A stretch of DNA of 64,000 nucleotides, taken from the NCBI GenBank assembly GCA_034434015.1, contig DAOUAB010000122.1:1-64000 (forward strand). Direction: 5' to 3'. The DNA is from SpSt-583 sp034434015 (GTDB taxonomy: Bacteria > Chloroflexota > Anaerolineae > Anaerolineales > UBA6663). Made by a program: the position numbers and the translations under genes. Below, piece after piece: positions 1 through 7,790 of this stretch (positions within the stretch are counted from its first letter, which is position 1; each line of letters starts with the position of its first letter). The notes below the pieces were generated by a model. The model was not told where the DNA came from and did no database searches. It saw only the letters and a program-made list of their open reading frames with translations.

Positions 1-267
1 GGCGCCGGGCCGGTGCGCGTGTTCTTCAGTTCGACCACCGGCCTGCGCCGGCCGAAAGTGGCGCGCGGCGACGTGTGGACCGTGACGGGCGTGGTGGTGG
101 AGATGGCGGCTACCAAGACGCGCGCGGCCGGCTTCCAGCTTCAGCCGCGCTTCGCCGCCGATGTCGTGCCGGTGCGCGCGCGCTACCGCCAGCCCGTGAT
201 GACGGAGACGCCGCCGCCAACCGAAATCCCACCTATAGAGGAACCCACGGCGACGCTGGAGCCGTGA
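1..267 (+). CDS. 3' end of an unidentified protein
   Basis: The frame is open from the first base of the window and ends at TGA 265-267, so the start lies upstream. About 88 C-terminal residues are visible. They include a beta-rich stretch (GDVWTVTGVVVEM, then FQLQPRFAADVVPV) that resembles the last strands of an OB-fold-like domain, followed by a Pro/Glu/Thr-rich tail (TETPPPTEIPPIEEP). Acidic Pro/Thr-rich tails are common on secreted or surface proteins of this kind of genome. I do not recognise the family; the OB-fold suggestion is only an impression of strand pattern. Confidence 0.5.
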   Translation, partial: GAGPVRVFFSSTTGLRRPKVARGDVWTVTGVVVEMAATKTRAAGFQLQPRFAADVVPVRARYRQPVMTETPPPTEIPPIEEPTATLEP

Positions 268-571
268 AACCATAACGGCGCAAGACGGCCGCCCTCCTTT
301 CGCCCTGTGCGCGGGCGTCGCGCTACGCGCCAGGCCCGTAGCCGAAGGGCGGACGGCGCGTGAATAGCGGCGGCCTGAACGGGCTGAGCCGTTACGAGCT
401 GCGGCCCACTCAAAAGTGAACTAAATCTGGCGGAGTCCCCCACTTCGTTTTGTGTTAGGATCAATTGGGAATCCACGCCGCAGACCACAATCGAAGGGAG
501 GTGATCGTCGCGCGGTCAAGGCCGTCGGCCATCCTCAATGCGTCTCAGCCAACCGACAGAAGGAGGAATCA
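268..571. other. Intergenic stretch without a recognised gene
   Basis: This 304-base gap separates the partial protein from the secreted hydrolase. It is less GC-rich from about 405 to 480. TAGGAT at 456-461 could be a -10 box for the hydrolase, but no matching -35 is visible. A strong Shine-Dalgarno-like string at 494-506 has no start codon at a useful distance. The working ribosome binding site is AGGAGG at 561-566. I see no RNA gene here. Confidence 0.4.
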
Positions 572-1735
572 ATGATCCCCCAAAGAGCGCTTCGCCTATT
601 CTTCACCTGCGTGATCGTCCTCACCCTGTCACTGCCGGCGACGGCGTTCGCGGCGCCGGCTGAGCCCGTCCCCGGCCCATGCGCCGACAGCGTCCTGCCC
701 GGCGGCGCGCTGGCCAAAGTCTGCGTGCCGGCCAGCGGCTGGAACGGCGACCTGGTCCTCTACGCACACGGCTATGTGCCCCCGGACGCGCCGCTGACCG
801 CCTACGAATCCCAGCTCAGCCTGCCCGACGGCACCTACCTGCCGGACCTCCTCCAAAGCCTGGGTTACGCCTTCGCCGCCACCAGCTATCGCACGAACGG
901 CCTCGCCATCCTGCCGGCCCTGGACGACCTGCGCGAGCTGGAGGCCGGCTTCCGCGCCTTGTACGGCCAGCCGGGCCACACCTACCTCACCGGCGTTTCC
1001 GAGGGCGGCCTGATCACGGCGCTGGCCGTCGAGCAGTCGCCCGACCTGTACGACGGCGGCCTGGCCGCCTGCGGGCCGCTGGGCGACTTCCGCAAGCAAA
1101 TCGACTACTTCGGCGACTTCCGCGTCCTGTTCGATTACTTCTACCCGGGCCTACTGCCGCCCAGCCCGATCAGCATCCCGCCGTCCGTCATGGACAACTG
1201 GGAGAGCGTGTATGTCCCCCTGATCAGCGCGCGCCTGGCTCGCAACCCCCTGGTCGCGGCGGAGTTAATGCGCACCTCCAACGCCGCCTTTGATCCCGCC
1301 GATCTGACGACGATCGGGCGCACCACGCTCGGCGTGCTCTGGTACAACGTCTTCGCCACCAATGACGCCAGCGCCAGGCTGGGCGGCAACCCGTTCGACA
1401 ACACCAGCCGCTGGTACAGCGGCTCGCGCAACGACCTGCGCCTCAACCGCCTGGTCCAGCGCTTCCCGGCCAGCGCGGCCGCCCTGGCCAACCTGGCGCC
1501 CTATCAGACCTCCGGCCGGTTGACCGTCCCGCTGGTGGCGATTCACACCACCGGCGACGAGATCGTCCCCTATGGGCAGGCCCAACTGTATGCGGCCAAG
1601 GTCCAGACCTCCGGCGCCGGCCGCTTCGGGCTGCTGCCCATCCCGCGTTACGGCCACTGCAACTTCACCACGCAGGAAGTGCTGACGGCCTTCGGCCTGC
1701 TGGTCCTGCAGGTCACCGGCCAGCCGCTGCCCTGA
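572..1735 (+). CDS. Secreted alpha/beta hydrolase
   Basis: The 387-residue protein starts at ATG 572, set by AGGAGG five bases upstream; the frame is open further 5' but without a ribosome binding site. The N-terminus (IPQRALRLF, then a hydrophobic run ending ATAFAAPAEP) is a Sec signal peptide with an AXA-type cleavage site. The mature part is an alpha/beta hydrolase: GVSEG is the nucleophile elbow (G-x-S-x-G), TTGDEIVP supplies the likely acid and RYGHCNF the likely catalytic His near the C-terminus. Family members are esterases or peptidases acting outside the membrane; the substrate cannot be read from sequence. It is monocistronic, with a hairpin just downstream. Confidence 0.8.
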   Translation: MIPQRALRLFFTCVIVLTLSLPATAFAAPAEPVPGPCADSVLPGGALAKVCVPASGWNGDLVLYAHGYVPPDAPLTAYESQLSLPDGTYLPDLLQSLGYAFAATSYRTNGLAILPALDDLRELEAGFRALYGQPGHTYLTGVSEGGLITALAVEQSPDLYDGGLAACGPLGDFRKQIDYFGDFRVLFDYFYPGLLPPSPISIPPSVMDNWESVYVPLISARLARNPLVAAELMRTSNAAFDPADLTTIGRTTLGVLWYNVFATNDASARLGGNPFDNTSRWYSGSRNDLRLNRLVQRFPASAAALANLAPYQTSGRLTVPLVAIHTTGDEIVPYGQAQLYAAKVQTSGAGRFGLLPIPRYGHCNFTTQEVLTAFGLLVLQVTGQPLP

Positions 1736-1760
1736 CGCCCGCCCCGGCCCGGCCTGAGCC

Positions 1761-1800
1761 TGAAAGCGCGCGGCGAGGTCCCGCTTCCCGCGCGCTTTCA
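1761..1800 (+). terminator. Hairpin after the hydrolase gene
   Basis: A perfect 13-bp inverted repeat: TGAAAGCGCGCGG at 1761-1773 and its complement at 1788-1800, with a 14-base loop, 25 bases after the hydrolase stop. No long T-run follows, so it may act as a factor-dependent terminator or a 3' stability hairpin. Confidence 0.6.
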
Positions 1801-1869
1801 ATATCGAGACAGGCGTCGCGGCTGTGACGCCCGGCCGGGGCGCGCGGCGCCTCACGGCCTGAATCGCAA

Positions 1870-1878
1870 TGCTATAAT
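1870..1878 (+). promoter_or_regulatory. Extended -10 promoter of gatC, probably leaderless
   Basis: TGCTATAAT gives a perfect -10 (TATAAT 1873-1878) with the TGn extension. Only six bases separate it from ATG 1885, so transcription should start at or beside the A of the start codon. There is no Shine-Dalgarno sequence. Confidence 0.65.
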
Positions 1879-1884
1879 GGCCGC

Positions 1885-2172
1885 ATGACGCTGTCGCTGG
1901 AAGAAATCGAACACATTGCCGCCCTCGCGCGCCTGCGGCTGACCGAAGACGAAAGAGCGCGCTATCGCGTGCAGCTTTCGGCCGTGCTGGACTACATGGA
2001 CAAGCTCCGGCAGGTGGACACGGCGCACATCGAGCCGACGGCCACGGTGCTGCCGCTGCGCACCGTGTTGCGCCCGGACGAGGTCCAGCCGTCGCTGACC
2101 CTCGCCGAACTCCTGGCCAACGCCCCCGCCGCGGAAGCCGGCCTGTTCCGGGTCCCGCCGGTGCTGGAATAG
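1885..2172 (+). CDS. gatC: Asp-tRNA(Asn)/Glu-tRNA(Gln) amidotransferase subunit C
   Basis: This 95-residue protein has the usual GatC length and pattern: an N-terminal helix beginning SLEEIEHIAALARLRLTEDE, a second helix around YRVQLSAVLDYMDKL, then the conserved-type tail with VLPLRTVLRPDEV and FRVPPVLE. GatC wraps GatA and GatB in the cytoplasmic amidotransferase that converts mischarged Glu-tRNA(Gln) or Asp-tRNA(Asn) to the amidated form. gatA follows after 51 bases; gatB lies 4 kb downstream behind three unrelated-looking genes. The start ATG 1885 sits directly after a TATAAT box and has no ribosome binding site, so translation is probably leaderless. Confidence 0.95.
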   Translation: MTLSLEEIEHIAALARLRLTEDERARYRVQLSAVLDYMDKLRQVDTAHIEPTATVLPLRTVLRPDEVQPSLTLAELLANAPAAEAGLFRVPPVLE

Positions 2173-2223
2173 CGCCGGGCCAGCGCCGCTCGGTCCGCCG
2201 CTGACCGTTGAACGCCAACTGCG

Positions 2224-3699
2224 ATGAGCCTGACGGATCTCACCCTGCTCGAAGCAGCCGCCCAGCTCGGCTCCGGGGCAATCTCCAGCCGGGAGCTGAC
2301 CGACGCCTGCCTGGCGCGCATCGAGGCCGTCGACCCGGCGCTGCGCGCCTTCCTGACCGTGACCCCGGAGCGGGCGCGTGAAGCGGCCGACCGGGCCGAC
2401 CGGAGGCTGGCGGACGCGCGGCGCAGCGGGGACCGGCCGCCGCCGCTCACCGGCCTGCCGCTCGCCCTCAAAGACGTGCTCTGCCTGCACGGGACGCGCA
2501 CCACGGCCGGCTCGCGCATCCTGGAGAACTTCATCGCCCCGTACACGGCCACCGCCGTGCAGCGCCTGCTCGACGCCGGCGCCGTGGTGCTGGGCAAGAC
2601 GAACTGCGACGAGTTCGCGATGGGCTCCTCGACCGAGAACTCGGGTTTCTTCGCCACGCGCAACCCGTGGGATGAGACGCGCGTGCCGGGCGGCTCGTCC
2701 GGCGGCAGCGCCGCCGCCGTCGCCGCGCGGCTGTGCTTCGGCGCGCTCGGCACCGACACCGGCGGCAGCGTCCGGCAGCCGGCCGCGTTCTGCGGCGTCG
2801 TCGGCCTGAAGACCAGCTACGGCCGCGTCAGCCGTTACGGCCTGATCGCCTACGGCTCCTCGCTGGACTCCATCGGCCCGCTGGCCCGCACCGTCGCCGA
2901 CGCCGCGCTGCTGTTCGGCGTCATCGCCGGCCACGACCCGCGCGACTCGACTTCGATGCCGGCGCCGACGCCCGACGTCACCCGTCTGGACGGCGGCCTG
3001 CGCGGGCTGCGGGTCGGGGTCCCGCGGGAGTACTTCCTCCCCGGCATGCAGCCGGAGGTGGAGCAGGCCGTCCGCGCCGCCCTCCAGACCCTGGCGGCCC
3101 TCGGCGCTCAGCTCGTGGAGGTCTCGCTGCCTCACACGGAGTACGCGCTGCCCGTCTACTACCTGATCGCGCCGGCCGAGGCCTCGGCCAACCTGGCGCG
3201 CTTCGACGGCGTGCGCTACGGCCCGCGCGAACCCGCCGAGGCGCTGTGGGACGTCGTCGAGGCCACGCGCGGCGCGCGCTTCGGGGCCGAGGTCAAGCGC
3301 CGGATCATGCTCGGCACCTACGCGCTCTCGGCCGGCTATTACGACGCCTATTACGGCCAGGCGCAGAAAGTGCGCACGCTTATCAAGCAGGACTTCGACC
3401 TGGCGTTCGAGCATGTGGACGTCATCGCCTGTCCGGTGGCGCCGACCACGGCTTTCAAGCTCGGCGCCAAGACCGACGATCCGCTGGCCATGTATCTGGA
3501 GGACGTCTTCACCCTGCCGCCGAGCCTGGCCGGGATTTGCGGCCTGGCGCTGCCGTGCGGCTTCGACGCCGCCGGGCTGCCCATCGGCCTGCAATTGCTC
3601 GGCCCGGCTTTCGGCGAAGACCGCGTGCTGCGCGCCGGCTACGCTTACGAGCAGGCCACGGACTGGCATCAACGCCGGCCCCACAAGGACACCCTATGA
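2224..3699 (+). CDS. gatA: Asp-tRNA(Asn)/Glu-tRNA(Gln) amidotransferase subunit A
   Basis: A 491-residue amidase-signature protein, the normal GatA length. The Ser-cisSer-Lys triad is present: Lys83 in LPLALKDV, the cis-Ser in PGGSSGGS (158/159) and the nucleophile Ser182 in GTDTGGSVRQPA. It releases ammonia from glutamine and delivers it to GatB for tRNA-dependent amidation. The later motif YGLIAYGSSLDSIGP and the C-terminal LPCGFDAAGLPIGLQL are typical. The stop overlaps the next start (ATGA), so the nucleotidyltransferase is translationally coupled to it. Confidence 0.97.
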   Translation: MSLTDLTLLEAAAQLGSGAISSRELTDACLARIEAVDPALRAFLTVTPERAREAADRADRRLADARRSGDRPPPLTGLPLALKDVLCLHGTRTTAGSRILENFIAPYTATAVQRLLDAGAVVLGKTNCDEFAMGSSTENSGFFATRNPWDETRVPGGSSGGSAAAVAARLCFGALGTDTGGSVRQPAAFCGVVGLKTSYGRVSRYGLIAYGSSLDSIGPLARTVADAALLFGVIAGHDPRDSTSMPAPTPDVTRLDGGLRGLRVGVPREYFLPGMQPEVEQAVRAALQTLAALGAQLVEVSLPHTEYALPVYYLIAPAEASANLARFDGVRYGPREPAEALWDVVEATRGARFGAEVKRRIMLGTYALSAGYYDAYYGQAQKVRTLIKQDFDLAFEHVDVIACPVAPTTAFKLGAKTDDPLAMYLEDVFTLPPSLAGICGLALPCGFDAAGLPIGLQLLGPAFGEDRVLRAGYAYEQATDWHQRRPHKDTL

Positions 3700-4691
3700 A
3701 AATCGTCATCCCGCTCGCCGGCTATGGCAAACGCCTCCGCCCCCACACCTTCACCAAGCCCAAGCCGCTGGTGAACGTCGCCGGCAAGCCTGTGCTGGGC
3801 CACGTCCTGGACATGTTCCAGGCGCTCGACAACGTCGAGGAGATCATCTTCATCGTCGGCCACCTGGGCGAGCAGATCGAGGAATACGTCGCCGCCCACT
3901 ACCCCCACATCCGGGCCAGCTACTATGAGCAGACGGTTCTGGACGGCCAATCCACGGCCATCTACCTGGCCCGCGAGCGCCTGACCGGCGGCCCGATGCT
4001 GATGGTCTTCGTCGACACCATCGTCGAGACCGACCTGACCCGCCTCAAGGACGAGACCTGCGACGCCATCGCCTGGGTGAAAGAGGTGGACGACCCGCGC
4101 CGCTTCGGGGTGGCCGAGGTCGGCCCGGATGGCTGGGTGACGCGCCTGATCGAGAAGCCCCGGGACCTCGACAACAACCTGGTCGTGGTCGGCTTCTATT
4201 ATTTCAAGGACAGCGCCCTGCTGATTGACTGCATCCGCGAGCAGATCGAGGCCAACGTGCAGACGCAGAACGAGTATTTCCTGGCGGACGCCGTCAACCT
4301 GATGCTGAAGCGCGGCGTGAAGATGCGCGTGCAGAAGGTGGACGTCTGGCAGGATTGCGGCAAGGTGGAGACGGTGCTGGAGACCAACCGCTACTTGCTC
4401 TCCCACGGCCACGACACCGGCGCGCAGGGCGCCAGCGACAGCTGCGTCGTCATCCCGCCGGTCAACATCCACGCGACCGCCCGCATCCGCAACTCGGTCA
4501 TCGGCCCGTTCGCGACCATCGCCGCCGGCTGCCAGGTGGAAGACTCGATCATCCAGGACTCGATCCTGGACGAGGGCGCCACCGTGCGCGGGGCGCTGCT
4601 CAAGCAATCGCTCATCGGGCGCGACGCCCGCCTGACCGGCCGCTTCCGCACCTTCAACATCGGCGAGGCCTCGGAGGTCGGTTTCGAGTAG
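3696..4691 (+). CDS. Sugar-phosphate nucleotidyltransferase with left-handed beta-helix tail
   Basis: A 331-residue protein. Residues 1-240 form an NTP-transferase domain: KIVIPLAGYGKRLRPHT is the G-x-G-x-R-L-x-P nucleotide-binding loop, and KPKPLVNVAGKPVL follows as in glucose-1-phosphate thymidylyl- and uridylyltransferases. From about 255, hexapeptide-type repeats (IHATARIRNSVIGPFATI, then VEDSIIQDSILDEGATV) form a left-handed beta-helix, as in GlmU-like proteins. It should make an NDP-sugar in the cytoplasm; which sugar is unknown. ATG 3696 overlaps the gatA stop by four bases. The link to gat genes is positional only. Confidence 0.85.
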   Translation: MKIVIPLAGYGKRLRPHTFTKPKPLVNVAGKPVLGHVLDMFQALDNVEEIIFIVGHLGEQIEEYVAAHYPHIRASYYEQTVLDGQSTAIYLARERLTGGPMLMVFVDTIVETDLTRLKDETCDAIAWVKEVDDPRRFGVAEVGPDGWVTRLIEKPRDLDNNLVVVGFYYFKDSALLIDCIREQIEANVQTQNEYFLADAVNLMLKRGVKMRVQKVDVWQDCGKVETVLETNRYLLSHGHDTGAQGASDSCVVIPPVNIHATARIRNSVIGPFATIAAGCQVEDSIIQDSILDEGATVRGALLKQSLIGRDARLTGRFRTFNIGEASEVGFE

Positions 4692-4739
4692 CGCCGGCCC
4701 GGCGGGCCGCCGCGCGGCCAAAGGCCCCAAGAGGACGCC

Positions 4740-4985
4740 ATGCCGTCCGCCGTCGAGTGCCGCTCCGATTACGCGTACGCCCAGCGCCCGGTGGCCCTGA
4801 CGTGGGAGGGCCGCCGGCTGGAGGTCGCCGGCGTCCAGGCCGAATGGCGCACGCCGGCCGGCAAGCATTTTCGCGTTCGCGTCGCCGAGGGCCGGGTGTT
4901 TGAGTTGACGTACGTCGAGCCGCTCGACGAGTGGCAGATCCAACCTTTAGGAGACGAAAGCCGCACGACGGCTGAGGGAAGCTGA
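4740..4985 (+). CDS. Small uncharacterised protein
   Basis: 81 residues starting at ATG 4740 behind AGAGGA. The core (RPVALTWEGRRLEVAGVQAEWRT, split by short turns, then RVRVAEGRVFELTYVEPLDEW) looks like a small beta-barrel fold of five or six strands. I do not recognise a named family. The last dozen residues (GDESRTTAEGS) are encoded by the left arm of a 9-base inverted repeat that belongs with the heptamer repeat before the next gene, so the C-terminus may have been altered by repeat insertion. It is co-directional with the gat genes and likely co-transcribed. Confidence 0.6.
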   Translation: MPSAVECRSDYAYAQRPVALTWEGRRLEVAGVQAEWRTPAGKHFRVRVAEGRVFELTYVEPLDEWQIQPLGDESRTTAEGS

Positions 4986-4997
4986 GCGCCTGGCTTT

Positions 4998-5025
4998 CGT
5001 CCGCCGTCCATCGTCCTTCGTCCGG
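4998..5025. repeat. Heptanucleotide tandem repeat (CGTCCNN)4
   Basis: Four contiguous 7-base units, CGTCCGC, CGTCCAT, CGTCCTT and CGTCCGG, fill the leader of the aminotransferase up to five bases before its ATG. An inverted pair GACGAAAGC (4953-4961) and GCTTTCGTC (4993-5001) brackets the left side and includes the end of the preceding gene. Confidence 0.75.
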
Positions 5026-5030
5026 CCAAC

Positions 5031-6191
5031 ATGCGCAACCTGATTTCCCAACGCGTGCAGTCCGTCCCCCCGTCCGGCATCCGCAAGTACTTCGACATCG
5101 CCGCCACGATGAAAGACGTGGTCTCGCTCGGCATCGGCGAGCCGGACTTCGTCACCCCGGCGCCCATCCTGGAGGCCGGGATCCGCTCGCTCCAGCAGGG
5201 CGAGACGCACTACACCTCCAACTCCGGCCTGCTCGAGCTGCGCCAGGCCGTGGCCCGCAACCTGGAGCGCCGTTACGGCGTGGCCTATGACCCGGAGGCC
5301 GAGGTGCTGCTGACGGTCGGCGTGTCCGAGGCCCTCTACCTGGCGCTCACCGCCCTGCTGGACCCGGGCGACGAGGTCATCGTCCCGGAGCCGTGCTTCG
5401 TGGCCTACACGGCCGAGGTGGCCTTCGCCGGCGGCGTGCCGGTGACGGTGCCGACGCGCGTCGCCGACCACTTCCAGGTGACGGCCGAGGCCATCGCCGC
5501 CCGGATCACGCCGCGCACCAAGGCCCTGCTCATCGGCTATCCCAACAACCCGACCGGCGCCGTGATGAGCCGGGAGAACCTGATCCAGATCGCGGCCCTG
5601 GCTGAAGAGCACGACCTGATCGTCATCTCGGACGAGATCTATGACCGGCTGGTGTACGGCGTGGAGCACGTCTGCGTCGCCGCCCTGCCCGGCATGCGCG
5701 CGCGCACCGTCACGCTGGGCGGCTTCTCCAAGAGCCACGCCATGACCGGCTGGCGCCTGGGCTACGCCGCCGCGCCGGCCGAGCTGCTCGGCGCCATGCG
5801 CAAGGTCCACCAGTACACCATCATGTCGGCGCCCACGCCCGCGCAGTACGCCGGGCTGGAGGCGTTCACGGCCGGCGAGCCGTTCGTCCAGCAGATGGTG
5901 GCCGAGTACGACCGGCGGCGGCAGCTGCTGGTGAACGGCCTGAACACCCTCGGCCTGGACTGTTTTGAGCCCAAAGGCGCGTTCTACGCCTTCCCGTCCG
6001 TGGCCAAGAGCGGCCTGGACGAGACGGCCTTCGCCGACCGGCTGCTGGACGAGGAGCACGTCGCCGTCATCCCGGGCTCGGCCTTCGGCGCGAGCGGCGC
6101 CGGCTTTGTGCGGCTGTGCTACGCCACGGCCTATGAGAAGATCGAGACGGCGCTCAACCGGATGGAGCGCTTCATGCGGCGGCATGGGTAA
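5031..6191 (+). CDS. PLP-dependent class I/II aminotransferase
   Basis: 386 residues, fold type I. Visible family features: SLGIGEPDF near residue 33, YTSNSGLLELR (substrate loop), the PNNPTG motif at 171-176, Asp201 and Tyr204 of ISDEIYD contacting the cofactor, and the PLP lysine Lys234 in GGFSKSHAMTGWRLG, followed by the phosphate-binding Arg. Such enzymes transfer amino groups between amino acids and 2-oxoacids; substrate choice (aspartate, aromatic or alanine) is not decided by sequence. ATG 5031 has no classical ribosome binding site because the leader is a heptamer repeat. A second, distinct enzyme of this superfamily lies at 35498-36688. Confidence 0.9.
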   Translation: MRNLISQRVQSVPPSGIRKYFDIAATMKDVVSLGIGEPDFVTPAPILEAGIRSLQQGETHYTSNSGLLELRQAVARNLERRYGVAYDPEAEVLLTVGVSEALYLALTALLDPGDEVIVPEPCFVAYTAEVAFAGGVPVTVPTRVADHFQVTAEAIAARITPRTKALLIGYPNNPTGAVMSRENLIQIAALAEEHDLIVISDEIYDRLVYGVEHVCVAALPGMRARTVTLGGFSKSHAMTGWRLGYAAAPAELLGAMRKVHQYTIMSAPTPAQYAGLEAFTAGEPFVQQMVAEYDRRRQLLVNGLNTLGLDCFEPKGAFYAFPSVAKSGLDETAFADRLLDEEHVAVIPGSAFGASGAGFVRLCYATAYEKIETALNRMERFMRRHG

Positions 6192-6235
6192 GGCCTTCAT
6201 CGGCAGTGTGATCAGCGAGCCACCCCCCGACCCCT

Positions 6236-7717
6236 ATGCCTTACGAACCCGTCATCGGCCTGGAGACCCACGCTGAACTGCTGACCCGCTCCAAAATGTT
6301 CTGCGGCTGCGCCGTGGTGGATTCGATCTCGGCGCCGCCCAACAGCGTCGTCTGCCCGGTGTGCGCCGGCCTGCCCGGCGCCCTGCCCGTCATCAACGCC
6401 CGCGCGCTGGAATTCGCGCTGCGCGTGGCGCTGGCCCTGAACTGCACGGTCCGGCCGGTCAACGTCTTCGCCCGCAAGAACTACTTCTACCCGGATCTGC
6501 CGAAGGGCTACCAGATCTCGCAGTACGAGCTGCCGCTGGCCGTGGACGGCTGGCTGGAGCTGGAGACCCCGTCCGGCCCACGCCGTATCCGCATCCGGCG
6601 CGTGCATTTAGAGGAGGACACCGGCAAGCTGAACCATATCCCGGCGGCGGCGGGCGACGCCGAACACTCGCTGGTGGACCTCAACCGCGCCGGCGTGCCG
6701 TTGCTGGAGATCGTCACCGAGCCGGACCTGCACTCGGCCGAGGACGTCCGCGCCTACGCCGCGACGCTGCGCGGCCTGCTGCGTTACCTGGGCGTCAATT
6801 CCGGCGACATGGAGAAAGGCGTCATCCGCTTCGAGCCGAACGTCTCGGTGCGCCCGGCCGGCAGCGCCGAGCTGCGCACCCGCACCGAGCTGAAGAACCT
6901 GAACTCGTTCCGGGCCCTGGAGCGCGCCACCGCCCACGAGATCGAGCGCCAGATCCAGGTCTGGGAGAGCGGGGGCGCCGTGGAACAGGAGACGCGCGGC
7001 TGGGACGAGGCCCGCGGCGTCACGCTGCCGCAGCGCAGCAAGGAGCACGCCCACGACTATCGTTATTTCCCGGAGCCGGACCTGCCGCCGCTGGTCATCA
7101 CGCCCGACCTGGTGGAGCGGGTGCGCGCCGGCCTGCCGGAACTGCCCGCCGCCAAACGCGCCCGGTTCCAGGCCGACTACGGCCTGAGCCCGTACGACGC
7201 CGCGCTGCTCACCGAGGACCGGGCGGTCGCCGACTACTATGAAGCCGCCGTCGCCAGCCAGAAACCGGAAATCCGCAGCCCGAAATCCATCGCCAACTGG
7301 ATGACGGGCGAGCTCTTCCGGCTGATGAACCTTACCGGCCAGTCCATCGAGCAGGTGCGGGTGACGCCCGCGCACCTGGCGGAACTGGCCGGACTGGTGG
7401 CGGCCGACGCCGTGAATCGGAACACCGCCAGGGCCGTCTTCGCCGAGATGTTCGCCAGCGGCCGGGCGCCGGGCGAATGGGTGGCCGAGCAGGGGCTGGG
7501 CCAGCTGAGCGACCCGGCCGCCATCGACGCGCTGGTCGACCAGGTGTTGGCCGCCTACCCGCAGCAGGTGGCCACGTACCTGGCGGGCAAGACAACCGTC
7601 GAGCAGTGGTTTTTCGGCCAGGTGATGCGGCAGACGCAGGGCCGCGGCAACCCGCAGGTCATCCGGCCTGTGTTGCAGCGCAAGCTTGAGAGGCTGAAAC
7701 AGCAGCGCGCGGCCTGA
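6236..7717 (+). CDS. gatB: Asp-tRNA(Asn)/Glu-tRNA(Gln) amidotransferase subunit B
   Basis: 493 residues, normal GatB length. The N-terminal kinase-like domain shows YEPVIGLETHAELLT, the cysteine cluster FCGCAV with VVCPVCAGLPG (CxC and CxxC zinc ligands), NYFYPDLPKGYQISQYE and HLEEDTGKLNH. The C-terminal tRNA-binding YqeY-like domain ends with GKTTVEQWFFGQVMRQTQG. It phosphorylates the Glu/Asp on the misacylated tRNA and amidates it with ammonia from GatA. The gene lies in the same strand and probable transcription unit as gatCA but is separated from them by the nucleotidyltransferase, a small protein and an aminotransferase. Confidence 0.97.
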   Translation: MPYEPVIGLETHAELLTRSKMFCGCAVVDSISAPPNSVVCPVCAGLPGALPVINARALEFALRVALALNCTVRPVNVFARKNYFYPDLPKGYQISQYELPLAVDGWLELETPSGPRRIRIRRVHLEEDTGKLNHIPAAAGDAEHSLVDLNRAGVPLLEIVTEPDLHSAEDVRAYAATLRGLLRYLGVNSGDMEKGVIRFEPNVSVRPAGSAELRTRTELKNLNSFRALERATAHEIERQIQVWESGGAVEQETRGWDEARGVTLPQRSKEHAHDYRYFPEPDLPPLVITPDLVERVRAGLPELPAAKRARFQADYGLSPYDAALLTEDRAVADYYEAAVASQKPEIRSPKSIANWMTGELFRLMNLTGQSIEQVRVTPAHLAELAGLVAADAVNRNTARAVFAEMFASGRAPGEWVAEQGLGQLSDPAAIDALVDQVLAAYPQQVATYLAGKTTVEQWFFGQVMRQTQGRGNPQVIRPVLQRKLERLKQQRAA

Positions 7718-7790
7718 GGCGGCGCGCTCTTTGTCGTTCCCACGAGCGGCGGCTGGCCGCCCTCACCGCGGCGTTGCCCAAGGAGCTTCT

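Noticed and set aside
494..506. A near-perfect Shine-Dalgarno sequence (AAGGGAGGTGATC)
   Set aside because: No start codon lies 4-12 bases downstream in an open frame; the real hydrolase start has its own AGGAGG at 561-566.
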